DNA of 48,184 bases from Anaeromyxobacter soli (GTDB taxonomy: Bacteria; Myxococcota; Myxococcia; Myxococcales; Anaeromyxobacteraceae), in NCBI RefSeq assembly GCF_022808855.1, contig NZ_JAKZLF010000037.1, forward strand, positions 1 through 48,184, given 5' to 3'. Below are positions 1 to 8,575 of the stretch, in pieces. A program made the position numbers and the translations under genes. A model generated the notes under the pieces. The model saw nothing but the letters and a program-made list of their open reading frames with translations, searched no databases and had not been told where the DNA came from. Numbering within the stretch: position 1 is the stretch's first letter; each line of letters opens with the position of its first letter.

Positions 1-635
1 GGCGGCGCGGGCGGGCGCGCGGCGGAGCCAGGGCGCGGCGGAGCCGGCTGAGGCGTGCGCGGCGGCGCGAGCGGCCGGCTCGCAGGAGCGGACGGTCGCG
101 GGGGCTGCGCCCGGGACAGCTTCGCGAGGCGCGCCTCCTCCTCCTCCTTCGTCACCACGAGCGGCGGCCCGCCGGCGCGCTGCCGCGCCTCGTCGTCCGC
201 GCTGTAGAAGAGCTGGAAGGTGGTGAGGCCGCGCACGACGAGCTCGCCGCGCTGGTTCTCGGCCCACACCTCGATGTCGATCGCGTAGCGCCCGCCCTCC
301 TCGAAGCGGCGGTCGGTCACGCGGCCGCGTACGGTGAGCACGTCGCCCGGCCAGACGATCTTCACGAACCGCGCGGAGAAGCGGCGAAGGCGCGCGCCCC
401 GCACCCAGTCCACGACCAGCTCCCCGAGGAAGCCCATCGCGATCATCCCAGGCGCGAGCGCGCTCGGGAACCCCGAGTTCTTCGCGTAGGGCTCGTCGAT
501 GTAGAGCGGGTTCCAGTCCTGGGCCGCGCCGACGTAGCGCGCGATCTGGAGCCGGTCCACCGGCGACTTCACGAGCGGCGGCAGCTCGTCGCCGACCTTG
601 ACCGCCTCGAAGTAGAGCTGGCGTGCGCTGAGCAT
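1..635 (-). CDS. MaoC-like hot-dog dehydratase, partial (runs off left edge)
   Basis: Reading the minus strand from the ATG at 635-633 gives 211 open codons to the window edge, with no stop. The first ~145 residues look like a MaoC/FAS1-type hot-dog dehydratase: an early NPLYIDEPYAK segment, a hydrophobic helix starting APGMIAMGFL, then VKIVWPGDVLTVRGRV, matching the substrate-tunnel and core-strand pattern of the family. In known members this fold hydrates or dehydrates enoyl/3-hydroxyacyl thioesters. From about residue 165 the chain turns into an acidic helix and then a Pro/Ala/Arg-rich low-complexity tail, which is unusual. It starts 10 bp after the stop of a second MaoC-like gene, so the two probably make a heterodimer like mycobacterial HadA/HadB. 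The exact substrate cannot be read from sequence. Confidence 0.75.
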   Translation of the reverse strand, partial: MLSARQLYFEAVKVGDELPPLVKSPVDRLQIARYVGAAQDWNPLYIDEPYAKNSGFPSALAPGMIAMGFLGELVVDWVRGARLRRFSARFVKIVWPGDVLTVRGRVTDRRFEEGGRYAIDIEVWAENQRGELVVRGLTTFQLFYSADDEARQRAGGPPLVVTKEEEEARLAKLSRAQPPRPSAPASRPLAPPRTPQPAPPRPGSAARPPAP

Positions 636-644
636 CCGTCGTCC

Positions 645-1082
645 CTATCCCCGACGCAGGATGAGCGTCGCGCGCGAGCGGAACACCCACTCGCCCTTGT
701 CGTCCCGGGCCTCGTCCTCGAGGACGAGCACGTCCATCGGACCGCTCGCGCCGGGCCGCTCCTGGACGTCGGCCACCCGCGAGACGACCGTGAGGCGGTC
801 GCCCGCCACGAGCGGGCGGGCGTACTCGATCTGCTGCTCCGAGTGGAGGATGGAGCGCGTCCCGAGATCGAGCGAGTGCCGGAAGCGGTCGTTCGCCGCG
901 AGCGCCGCCGCGAACGTCGGGGGCGCCACGAGCGCCGGGTAGCCGGCCGCGCGCGCCGCCGCCTCGTCCTGGTAGATCGGGTTCGGGTCGCCGAGCGCCT
1001 CGGCGTACCGGCGGATGGCGCTCCGCTCCACCTCCTGCGCCACCGGCTCGCTCTCCCGTCCGATGAGGGATCTGTCGAGCAT
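645..1082 (-). CDS. MaoC-like N-terminal-type dehydratase domain protein
   Basis: A 145-residue single hot-dog domain of the FAS1-dehydratase/MaoC N-terminal type. It opens with a helix that introduces RRYAEALGDPNPIYQDEAAA and continues with the conserved APPTFAAAL segment and the strand ARPLVAGDRLTVVSRV. In the family such halves pair with a catalytic MaoC partner, and a second MaoC-like gene follows directly on the same strand. It lies 9 bp downstream of the DapB-like dehydrogenase, so the three genes look like one operon. The likely role is (de)hydration of an acyl thioester; substrate unknown. Confidence 0.75.
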   Translation of the reverse strand: MLDRSLIGRESEPVAQEVERSAIRRYAEALGDPNPIYQDEAAARAAGYPALVAPPTFAAALAANDRFRHSLDLGTRSILHSEQQIEYARPLVAGDRLTVVSRVADVQERPGASGPMDVLVLEDEARDDKGEWVFRSRATLILRRG

Positions 1083-1091
1083 GCGTTCCGT

Positions 1092-2072
1092 TCACCTTCC
1101 CGCGGGGAGATCGAGCACCGTGAGGAGCCCCTGGCGCTCCAGGACGGCGGGGATCGCGTTCACGACGGCGTGCGCGGTCCCGACCTCGCCGGGGACGCCG
1201 CCCGGGATGATCAGGCGGAGCGGCGGATCCGCGTCGAGCTCCACCTCGTCCCGTGGGTCCTCGGCGCCGGCCTGCAGCACGAGCTCGAGCCGGACCACCT
1301 CGCGATCCTCGGCGAACACCCGCGCGACCTGCTGGACCCCGGCCACCTCTCCGCGTCCCACCGCGCCGTCCTCCTCCGCGAGGAGCGGGACGATCTCCTC
1401 GTCCACCTCGTACTCGTCGGCGCCGGCGCACGACTCGGCGAGGAGCGCCGCCGACTGCGCGAGGCCGGGCTGGCCGATCTCGCCGCGCTCGAGCGCCTCG
1501 TCGAACGCGTCCTCGGCGAGCCCGAGGCCCGCCTTCTGCCGCAGCGCCCCGGAGCCGGCCGTCACGTCGACCACCCGGATCACGCGCACGTGGCGCACCG
1601 GTCCGGCGACCTGGGAGAGGAACGCGGGGAGCCGATCGAGCACGAACCCCGGCGCGACCCCCGTCGCCACGACCGCGACCCCGCGCTGCTCGCAGAGCCG
1701 GTCGAGCGCCTCGGCGTCCTCGGCGCTGTCGAGCGCCGGGTTCACGAGCTCCTCGCAGGTCGAGACGACGTGGACGCCTGCCCGCACCGCGGCGCGGAGA
1801 TCGGGGAGCGCCTCCTCGAGCCGGCTCGTCCCGGAGTGCAGGAGGACTCCGCCCTTGGCGCGCGCGAGCGCCTCGGCGAGGTCGCTCTCCACGCGCAGCT
1901 CGGGCGCGGGAGCGCCGACGAGCTCGTCGAGCGGCTGGCCGGCGAGGGCGGCGTCGGGATCGACCGCCGCGACGATCTCGAGGTCGTCGCGCAGCACGAC
2001 CGCCCGGGCGATCGCCCGCCCGGTTTCACCCAGCCCCGCGAGCACCACCGGGATGACGCCGTCCGGTCGCAC
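1092..2072 (-). CDS. DapB-like NAD(P)-dependent dehydrogenase (2,4-diaminopentanoate dehydrogenase type)
   Basis: A 326-residue protein. It opens with a Rossmann nucleotide-binding motif (VVLAGLGETGRAIARAV) followed by an acidic residue after strand two (AAVDPD). The rest resembles the dihydrodipicolinate-reductase-like family that includes 2,4-diaminopentanoate dehydrogenase (ord) of ornithine fermentation: HSGTS near residue 80, STCEELVNP near 105, and VATGVAPGFVLDRLP near 140. It lacks the HHxxKxDAPSGTA segment of true DapB, and a genuine dapB lies at 35153-35959, so this is not the lysine enzyme. It is the first gene of a three-gene minus-strand group with two MaoC-like proteins. An amino-acid or amino-acyl dehydrogenase role is inferred. 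Confidence 0.65.
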   Translation of the reverse strand: MRPDGVIPVVLAGLGETGRAIARAVVLRDDLEIVAAVDPDAALAGQPLDELVGAPAPELRVESDLAEALARAKGGVLLHSGTSRLEEALPDLRAAVRAGVHVVSTCEELVNPALDSAEDAEALDRLCEQRGVAVVATGVAPGFVLDRLPAFLSQVAGPVRHVRVIRVVDVTAGSGALRQKAGLGLAEDAFDEALERGEIGQPGLAQSAALLAESCAGADEYEVDEEIVPLLAEEDGAVGRGEVAGVQQVARVFAEDREVVRLELVLQAGAEDPRDEVELDADPPLRLIIPGGVPGEVGTAHAVVNAIPAVLERQGLLTVLDLPAGR

Positions 2073-2136
2073 GTGCCCCTCCGGAGACGTGCGCGCCCGG
2101 GGAGCGGGCGCGGCGGATCTCCAAGATTCACGGGCC

Positions 2137-2166
2137 CTTATAGTGCACGCGATCGACGGCTATCAA
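2137..2166 (-). promoter_or_regulatory. Sigma-70-type promoter for the dehydrogenase-MaoC operon
   Basis: On the minus strand TTGATA (2166-2161) is followed after 18 bases by TATAAG (2142-2137). Each box matches consensus at five of six positions, which is striking in such GC-rich DNA. The start codon at 2072 would leave a leader of about 60 bases. Confidence 0.6.
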
Positions 2167-2283
2167 GAAAACCGGGGAGCTCGCCCCCGCCGGCGCGCTG
2201 GCCTCCGGCCGCGCTGGCCCCCGATCGCCGGGCGCGCGCGAGCGTCGCTCCAGGCTCGCTAACCGTTCGTGGACAGGGAACTT

Positions 2284-2940
2284 TTACGACCCGATCATCG
2301 ACTCGAGGAGCAGTCGCGCGGAGGGGTCGGACCAGTCGCGGGGGCCGACCACGAAGGCGACCAGCCGGCCGTCCTTGTCGACGATGTAGGTCTCCGGGAA
2401 CTTGAGGTCGGGGCAGACCCCTCCCCGGGCGGCGCAGTAGTAGGCGCGCGTCGCCACCTGGGCGGGGTCGAGCGCCACGGCGAGGCCGGGCTTCCCGAAG
2501 TAGGGCGGCGCGGCGAAGAACTCCTTCACGGGGTCCCACGCCTCGTCCACCGAGACGGCGACCATCCGGAAGCGGCCGGGGTGCTTCGCCTCGAGCTCCC
2601 GCCCGAGCCGCACCATCGAGGGCATCTCCTCCCGGCACGGCGGGCACCAGGTGGCCCAGAAGTTCACGAAGACCACCTGGCCCTTCGCCTGCGCGAGCGA
2701 GAAGCGCGTGCCGTCGAGCGCCTCGAGCTCGATGGCCGGCGCGGCCACGTCGGTGCGGTCCACGCCGAACCCGAGGATGGCCGCGCGGTCGAGCGCCGGC
2801 TGCGTGACGAAGCGGTCGTAGGCGAGGTAGGCGAGCGCCACGACGAGGACGGCGGCCGTCGCGGCGGCGGCGAGGCGGAGGCCGCGGCGCGGCGCGGGTC
2901 CCCGAGGCGGCCGGCCGATGTCGTTCGATTCCGTCTTCAC
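2284..2940 (-). CDS. TlpA-like membrane-anchored thioredoxin-fold protein
   Basis: A 218-residue protein with one N-terminal membrane segment (about residues 21-41) preceded by a basic stretch, so the thioredoxin domain should lie outside the inner membrane. The active site is WCPPC (C99, C102), and the cis-proline is in FPETYIVD (P182). Known TlpA/ResA proteins reduce disulfides for cytochrome c maturation or act as peroxiredoxin-like thiol proteins. Unusual here is a second cysteine pair, C169 and C176, just before the cis-proline. It stands alone and divergent from the DUF4388 gene at 3005. No cytochrome maturation gene is nearby, so its partner is unknown. Confidence 0.85.
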   Translation of the reverse strand: MKTESNDIGRPPRGPAPRRGLRLAAAATAAVLVVALAYLAYDRFVTQPALDRAAILGFGVDRTDVAAPAIELEALDGTRFSLAQAKGQVVFVNFWATWCPPCREEMPSMVRLGRELEAKHPGRFRMVAVSVDEAWDPVKEFFAAPPYFGKPGLAVALDPAQVATRAYYCAARGGVCPDLKFPETYIVDKDGRLVAFVVGPRDWSDPSARLLLESMIGS

Positions 2941-3004
2941 GGCGCGGTTCTACAACAGCGGCTTGCTTGCCGCCACCCGCCGCGCGGGCGACACTCGGGC
3001 CTCG

Positions 3005-4120
3005 ATGCGCGGCCTCATGGGCAGCTTCGCGGTCCTCCCGCTCTCGGAGCTCGTCGACCTGCTCGCGCGGCGACGCATGTCGGGCACGCTCGGCTGCGAG
3101 CGCGGCACCGTGAAGAAGTCCATCCAGGTCCGCGACGGCGTGGCCATCGGGGCCGGGTCGAACGATCCGCGCGAGCACCTCGGCCAGCTGCTGCTCAACT
3201 TCGGGCACGTCTCCGAGGAGCAGCTCGCGAAGGCCTTCCAGACGCAGGAGGAGACGCGGATCCGGCTCGGGAAGGTGCTGACGCTCGTCGGCCTCGTGTC
3301 GCCCGACGTCATCCGCGACGTCCTCGCCATCAAGCTGCGCGAGACGCTCCTCGACGTGTTCCTGTGGGACGCGGGCGTGTTCTGGTTCGACGACGGCGCG
3401 CCGCCCGACGTGGACGAGCTCGACGCGGCGGTGCCGCTCGCCGACATCGCGCGCGAGGCGGAGTTCCGGACGACCGCCTGGAGCGCGTTCCGCGGCGAGT
3501 TCCCGAGCGGCGCCGCCTCGCTCGTCGTGGACGAGGCCGCGGCGCCCGCCTCCGCCGGCCCGGGCACGATCGACGGACGGCTCCTCGCGCTCGCCCGCGA
3601 GGGCAAGACCATCGACGAGCTCGGGCTCGCGCTGCACGCGACCGACTTCCACCTCTACCAGCGGCTGTACGCGCTCGCCCGGCAGGGCGCGCTCCGCGCC
3701 GCGCCGGCGCCGCTCGCGGCGGCCGTCGCCACGGAGCCGGTCGGCGCCGCCGACCTCATCGACCGCGCCCGCTCGCTCCTCGCCGACGGCCGCGCCGACG
3801 ACGCCGAGCTCGTGGCGGCGCGCGCGGTGGAGCTCGCCCCCGCCTCGGAGGCCGCGCGGTCGCTGCTCGTCGAGACCGAGCGCGTGCTCGGGGAGCGGCT
3901 CCAGGCGGAGCTCCTCGGACCGCCCCGGACGCCGCGGCTCAAGCTCGCGGCGCGCGAGGTGGCGCGCCTGCGGCTCTCCTCGGCCGACAAGTACCTGCTC
4001 TCGCGCTGCGACGGCCGGCGCGACCTCCGCGAGCTCACCCGCGTGGCGCCCCTGCGCGAGCTGGACGTGCTGAAGGCGATCCGGCGCTTCGCGGACGCGG
4101 GGCTCGTCGAGCTGGGGTAG
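3005..4120 (+). CDS. DUF4388 domain protein with GspE-N-like middle region
   Basis: The likely start is ATG 3005 (alternatively ATG 3017), because the DUF4388 (PATAN) core begins at MGSFAVLPLSELVDLLARR. An upstream in-frame ATG at 2918 would overlap the divergent TlpA gene and adds unlike sequence. The protein has about 371 residues. The order is a DUF4388 domain (first ~60 residues), a segment like the GspE/MshE N-terminal domain (LGQLLLNFGHVSEEQL then RLGKVLTLVGLVSPDVI), a middle Ala-rich helical region that could be TPR-like, and a C-terminal winged-helix-like end (DLRELTRVAPLRELDVLKAIRRF). Such proteins are frequent in Myxococcota and are linked to surface motility or signalling. No enzymatic residues are visible. 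Confidence 0.75.
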   Translation: MRGLMGSFAVLPLSELVDLLARRRMSGTLGCERGTVKKSIQVRDGVAIGAGSNDPREHLGQLLLNFGHVSEEQLAKAFQTQEETRIRLGKVLTLVGLVSPDVIRDVLAIKLRETLLDVFLWDAGVFWFDDGAPPDVDELDAAVPLADIAREAEFRTTAWSAFRGEFPSGAASLVVDEAAAPASAGPGTIDGRLLALAREGKTIDELGLALHATDFHLYQRLYALARQGALRAAPAPLAAAVATEPVGAADLIDRARSLLADGRADDAELVAARAVELAPASEAARSLLVETERVLGERLQAELLGPPRTPRLKLAAREVARLRLSSADKYLLSRCDGRRDLRELTRVAPLRELDVLKAIRRFADAGLVELG

Positions 4121-4212
4121 CGCCGCCGCCGGCTCGCGGGCGAGGCGAGGCGGGGCGCCGCCGCGCTCGCGGCGAGCCGTCCGCGCCGGCGCAAGGGACC
4201 CCGCGCGCAGGG

Positions 4213-4230
4213 CGCGGGGCGAAGCCCCCG
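4213..4230. terminator. Hairpin between converging genes
   Basis: GGGGC (4216-4220), loop GAA, GCCCC (4224-4228), embedded in further GC pairs. It lies between the stop of the DUF4388 gene (4120, plus) and the stop of the transpeptidase (4232, minus), so it could serve both. There is no T run. Confidence 0.4.
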
Positions 4231-4231
4231 G

Positions 4232-5476
4232 CTACCTCGACGCCGTGCGGAGCTCCGCGCCCTTCGCCGAGGCGACGTGCGTCGCGAAGTACGCCTCGAG
4301 CGCCTCGCGCGCGACGGTGGGCGCGCGCGCGTGCCAGAGCCGCTCGTTCACCACCACGGTCGCGATCGCGATCTGCGGCTTGTCCGCCGGCGCGTACCCC
4401 ACGAACCAGGAGTAGTCGCGGTACGGCTGGGCGTCGGCGAGCGACCCCGTCTTGCCCGCCACCGAGATGCTCCGGAGCGGGCCGCGGGCGCGCGAGAAGG
4501 CGCGGCGGGCGGTGCCCTCCGTGACCGTGCTCCGCATCATGCGGGCGAGCTCCGCCGCCACGGGCTCCTCGATCACGCGGCGCGGATCGCCCGCGGAGGG
4601 CGGCGGGCCGCCGCCCTCGACCGCGTCGACGATCACGGGCGGCACGAGCACGCCGTCGTTCGCGACGATGGCGGCGAGCAGCGCCGCGTGCAGCGGCGAG
4701 AGCTTCACCCCGCCGAAGCCGGCGGCGGTGTTCGCGAAGCCGAAGTCGTCGTCCGGGATGTCCGCCCGGGAGATCTCGACCGGGTGGGCGAAGGGGATCT
4801 CGGTGTTGAAGAGGAACCGCTCGGCGGTCGCGCGCAGCCGCTCCGCGTCGAGGCCCCGGTCGGCGAGCTTCGCGAAGACGACGTTCGTCGAGTGGCCGAA
4901 GGCGGAGGCGAGCGTGACGCAGCGATGGTCGCGGCGCGGGTCGTCGGCGAGGAGCTTCGGCGCGAGCCGGTGCTTGCCGCCGTGGTAGCAGACCTCCTCG
5001 TCGGGGTGCGTCCCCTGCTCGAGCAGGGCCGCGGCGGTGACGAGCTTGAAGATGCTCGCCGCCGGCGCGAGCGCCGCGAGAGACAGGCCGCGGCGACCCG
5101 GCTCCGCGCGGGAGTGCTCCGCGAGCGCGAGGATCCGCCCCGTGGAGGGCTCGATGATGACGGTCGCGCCCCAGGGCACCCGGTACGTGTCGAGCGCGCG
5201 CTCCAGCCGGTCCTGCAGCCCCGGATCGAGCGTGAGGGTCGCGCGGCGATCGCCGAGCGGCGCGACGTACCGCCCCGAGGCCTCGTCGAACGCGATCTCG
5301 CCGATGCGGATCGGCAGCTCGGGCGCGGCGGGGGCGGCCGCGGCCAGCTTCTTCTGGGCCGAGGCGGTGGAGGAGGACGCGGCGCCCGTCCCGGGAGAGG
5401 ACGGACGCGGGAGGACGAGGCCGGCGAGCACGAGCGCGCTCGCGGGCACGAGCCAGGAAGGGACGCGATGGAGCAT
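4232..5476 (-). CDS. Penicillin-binding protein, transpeptidase domain
   Basis: A 414-residue protein with an N-terminal hydrophobic segment (about residues 8-23) as membrane anchor or signal, an Ala-rich linker to about residue 52, and then a penicillin-binding transpeptidase domain. The three serine-acyltransferase motifs are present in order: SIFK at 141-144 with nucleophile S141, STN at 196-198, and KTG at 342-344. The family cross-links peptidoglycan stem peptides in the periplasm. It is shorter than FtsI/PBP2 and lacks a recognisable N-terminal dimerisation domain, so it may be a specialised class B or class C-type enzyme. It is monocistronic, with a possible promoter at 5506-5534. Confidence 0.88.
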   Translation of the reverse strand: MLHRVPSWLVPASALVLAGLVLPRPSSPGTGAASSSTASAQKKLAAAAPAAPELPIRIGEIAFDEASGRYVAPLGDRRATLTLDPGLQDRLERALDTYRVPWGATVIIEPSTGRILALAEHSRAEPGRRGLSLAALAPAASIFKLVTAAALLEQGTHPDEEVCYHGGKHRLAPKLLADDPRRDHRCVTLASAFGHSTNVVFAKLADRGLDAERLRATAERFLFNTEIPFAHPVEISRADIPDDDFGFANTAAGFGGVKLSPLHAALLAAIVANDGVLVPPVIVDAVEGGGPPPSAGDPRRVIEEPVAAELARMMRSTVTEGTARRAFSRARGPLRSISVAGKTGSLADAQPYRDYSWFVGYAPADKPQIAIATVVVNERLWHARAPTVAREALEAYFATHVASAKGAELRTASR

Positions 5477-5505
5477 CGGAGCGATCGGAGGGAGAAGCGG
5501 CGGCG

Positions 5506-5534
5506 AGTGTGCCGCAACCCCGGGACCGCGTCAA
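5506..5534 (-). promoter_or_regulatory. Possible promoter for the transpeptidase gene
   Basis: On the minus strand TTGACG (5534-5529) is followed after 17 bases by CACACT (5511-5506). The -35 box is close to consensus and the -10 box is weak. Confidence 0.35.
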
Positions 5535-5620
5535 AGTAGGCGCCCGCCGACCGCGAGGAACGTGCTTGAGCGGGGGCGCGGCCCGACCGGAGCGCGATCG
5601 GGCCGCATTCACCCTGGGTA

Positions 5621-8575
5621 TCAGCGCGCGCGGCGCGCCGCGGGCTTCGCGGCGCGTTTCGTCGCCTTGGCGAGCGCCTTGCCCGCGAGCGCCGCGCCGA
5701 CCCGGGCGGTCGCGCCAGCGGCCGCGGGCTTCCCGTCGTGCAGCGGCTTCGCGCGCCGGCCCTTCCCGCGCGCGAGCGCCGCGCGCGTCGCCTTCGACGG
5801 GGTCGCCGCGGCGCGCTTCCCCGCGCGCTTCGCGCTCGCCTTCGGCGCGGCGGCCCGCTCCCGCAGCGCCGCCTGCGCCGCGGCGAGCCGGGCGATGGGG
5901 AGCCGGTACGGCGAGCAGGAGACGTAGTCGAGCCCGAGCTCGTGGCAGAACCCGACCGAGGCCGGGTCGCCGCCGTGCTCGCCGCAGATGCCGATCTTCA
6001 GCTCGGGCTTCGTGGCGCGCCCGGCCTGGACGCCGATCCTCATGAGGGCGCCCACGCCCTCGCGGTCGATGGAGACGAACGGGTCGCCCGGCCAGATCTC
6101 CTTCTCGCGGTAGGCGGCGATGACCGGGCCCGTGTCGTCGCGGGACAGGGCGAAGGTGGTCTGGGTGAGGTCGTTCGTGCCGAAGGAGAAGAACTCGGCG
6201 GTCTTCGCGATCTCGCCCGCGGTGAGCGCGCCGCGCGGGACCTCGATCATGGTGCCGACGTGGTACCTCACCCGCCGGCCGCGCGCGGCGAACACCTCGT
6301 CCGCGACGCGGCGCACGATCGCCGCCTGGTCGTCGAGCTCCCCCTTCGCGCCGACGAGCGGGATCATCACCTCCGGCTCGACCTTCACCCCCTGCTCGGC
6401 GACGTCGCAGGCCGCCTCGAAGATCGCGCGGGACTGCATCTCGGTGATCTCCGGGAAGGAGATGCCGAGGCGGCAGCCGCGGTGGCCGAGCATCGGGTTC
6501 GCCTCGTGCAGCTCGTCGATGCGCGCGCGGACCCGCTCGATGGGCTTGCCGGTGACGCGCGCGAGCTCCTCGATGCCGGCCGCGTCCTGCGGGAGGAACT
6601 CGTGGAGCGGCGGGTCGATGGTGCGGATCGTGACCGGGCGCGGGCCCATCGCCTCGAAGATGCCGCGGAAGTCCTCGCGCTGGACCGGCAGGAGCTTCGC
6701 CAGGGCCGCGCGCCGCTCCTCGAGCGTCTCCGCGACGATCATCTCGCGCATCGGGCCGATCTTGCCCTCGCCGAAGAACATGTGCTCCGTGCGGCAGAGG
6801 CCGATGCCCTGCGCGCCGAGGGCCACCGAGACGCGCGCCTGGTCCGGCTGGTCCGCGTTGGCGCGCACGTCGAGCCGCCGCGCCGCGTCCGCCCACGCCA
6901 TGACCTCGGCGAACTCCTGGTAGACCGGCGCCTCCTCCGGCGCGAGCGTCCTCTCCACGAGCACCTGGAGCACCTGCGACGGCCGCGTCTCGAGCCGGCC
7001 CTCGATCACCTCGCCGGTGGAGCCGTCGATGGACATCCAGTCGCCCTCGGAGAGGGTCTTCTCTCCGGCGGCGGTGGCGATCCGCATCTTGCGGGCGTGG
7101 TAGTCGAAGGAGAGCGCCTCGCAGCCGACGATCGCGACCTTGCCCATCTGCCGCGCGACGAGCGCCGCGTGGGAGGTCATGCCGCCGAAGGCGGTGAGGA
7201 AGCCCTCCGCGGCGGCCATGCCGCGGATGTCCTCGGGCGAGGTCTCGTGGCGCGCGAGGACGACGCTCTCGCCGCGCGCGCGCCACGCCTCCGCGTCCTC
7301 GGCGAAGAACACCACCCGCCCGCTCGCCGCGCCCGGGCCCGCCGGCAACCCCTTCGCGAGGACCTTCCCCCCCTTCAGCGCCGCCTGCTTCCGCTCGGCG
7401 TCGAAGATGGGCCGGAGCAGGTGGTTCAGCCCCTCGGGCTCGACGCGGAGGAGCGCCTCCTCCTTCGAGATGAGCCGCTCGCGCGCCATGTCCACGGCGA
7501 TGCGGACCGCGGCGAGCCCGGTGCGCTTGCCGGTGCGCGTCTGCAGGACGTAGAGCTTGCCCTGCTCGATGGTGAACTCGATGTCCTGCATCTCCCGGTA
7601 GTGCCGCTCGAGCTTCGCCCGGACGTCGGCGAGCTGCTGCGCCATCTCGGGCCAGCGCGCCTCGAGCTCGGAGATCTTCTGCGGCGTGCGGATCCCGGCG
7701 ACCACGTCCTCGCCCTGCGCGTTCACGAGGAACTCGCCGTAGAACTGGTCGTCGCCCGTGGCGGGGTTGCGGGTGAAGGCGACGCCCGTGCCGGAGTCGT
7801 CGCCCATGTTGCCGAACACCATCGCCTGCACGCTGACGGCGGTGCCCCAGTCCGAGGGGTAGCCGTAGAGCTTCCGGTAGGCGATGGCGCGGTCGTTGTC
7901 CCAGGAGCGGAACACCGCCGCCACCGCCTGCATGAGCTGGTCGTAGGGGTCGTCCGGGAAGGCGATCCCCTTGTGCTCCTCGATGGCCGCCTTGAGCTCG
8001 CCGACGAGCTCGCGGAGCGCGTCCTCGGGGAGCTCCGAGTCGAAGCGCACGCCGCGCGCGCGCTTCTTCCGCTCGAGGATCTCCTCGAAGGGGTCGCGGT
8101 CCTCCTTGCGCTCGGGCTTCATGCCGAGCACCACGTCGCCGAACATCGCGACGAAGCGCCGGTAGCTGTCCCAGGCGAAGCGCGGGCTCCCGGAGCGGCG
8201 CGCGAGCCCCTCCACCGTGGCGTCGTTGAGCCCGAGGTTCAGGACCGTGTCCATCATGCCCGGCATCGAGGCGCGGGCGCCGGAGCGGACCGAGACGAGG
8301 AGCGGGTTCTTCGCGTCCCCGAGCTTGCGGCCCACGAGCGCCTCGGTCCGCTTCATCGCCGCGCGGACCTCCGCCTCGAGCCCTCTCGGGATGCGCTTGC
8401 CGGCGCGGTAGTACTCGGTGCAGACCTCGGTGGTGATGGTGAAGCCGGGGGGCACCGGGATCCCGATGTTCGACATCTCCGCGAGGCCGGCGCCCTTGCC
8501 GCCGAGGAGGTCCTTCATGTCCTTGTTGCCGTCGGCCTTGCCGCCGCCGAAGGCGTAGATGCGCTTCTGGGCCAT
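5621..8575 (-). CDS. ppdK: Pyruvate, phosphate dikinase with histone-like C-terminal tail
   Basis: A 984-residue enzyme that interconverts pyruvate, ATP and phosphate with phosphoenolpyruvate, AMP and pyrophosphate. The N-terminal ATP-grasp region opens with GGKGAGLAEM. The swivelling phosphohistidine domain holds GGMTSHAALVARQMGK with catalytic His469. The C-terminal PEP/pyruvate barrel carries the SFGTNDLTQTTFALSRDD signature and ICGEHGGDP with Cys864. Usual family length is about 880-910. Here residues ~910-984 add a tail of about 75 residues rich in Ala with 22 Lys/Arg, resembling histone H1-like proteins. The gene stands alone, with 299 bases of non-coding DNA before it. A weak ribosome-binding AGGTG precedes ATG 8575. 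Confidence 0.97.
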   Translation of the reverse strand: MAQKRIYAFGGGKADGNKDMKDLLGGKGAGLAEMSNIGIPVPPGFTITTEVCTEYYRAGKRIPRGLEAEVRAAMKRTEALVGRKLGDAKNPLLVSVRSGARASMPGMMDTVLNLGLNDATVEGLARRSGSPRFAWDSYRRFVAMFGDVVLGMKPERKEDRDPFEEILERKKRARGVRFDSELPEDALRELVGELKAAIEEHKGIAFPDDPYDQLMQAVAAVFRSWDNDRAIAYRKLYGYPSDWGTAVSVQAMVFGNMGDDSGTGVAFTRNPATGDDQFYGEFLVNAQGEDVVAGIRTPQKISELEARWPEMAQQLADVRAKLERHYREMQDIEFTIEQGKLYVLQTRTGKRTGLAAVRIAVDMARERLISKEEALLRVEPEGLNHLLRPIFDAERKQAALKGGKVLAKGLPAGPGAASGRVVFFAEDAEAWRARGESVVLARHETSPEDIRGMAAAEGFLTAFGGMTSHAALVARQMGKVAIVGCEALSFDYHARKMRIATAAGEKTLSEGDWMSIDGSTGEVIEGRLETRPSQVLQVLVERTLAPEEAPVYQEFAEVMAWADAARRLDVRANADQPDQARVSVALGAQGIGLCRTEHMFFGEGKIGPMREMIVAETLEERRAALAKLLPVQREDFRGIFEAMGPRPVTIRTIDPPLHEFLPQDAAGIEELARVTGKPIERVRARIDELHEANPMLGHRGCRLGISFPEITEMQSRAIFEAACDVAEQGVKVEPEVMIPLVGAKGELDDQAAIVRRVADEVFAARGRRVRYHVGTMIEVPRGALTAGEIAKTAEFFSFGTNDLTQTTFALSRDDTGPVIAAYREKEIWPGDPFVSIDREGVGALMRIGVQAGRATKPELKIGICGEHGGDPASVGFCHELGLDYVSCSPYRLPIARLAAAQAALRERAAAPKASAKRAGKRAAATPSKATRAALARGKGRRAKPLHDGKPAAAGATARVGAALAGKALAKATKRAAKPAARRAR

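Noticed and set aside
1092..2072. A second copy of dapB
   Set aside because: Lacks the HHxxKxDAPSGTA active-site block; a genuine dapB with all motifs exists at 35153-35959.
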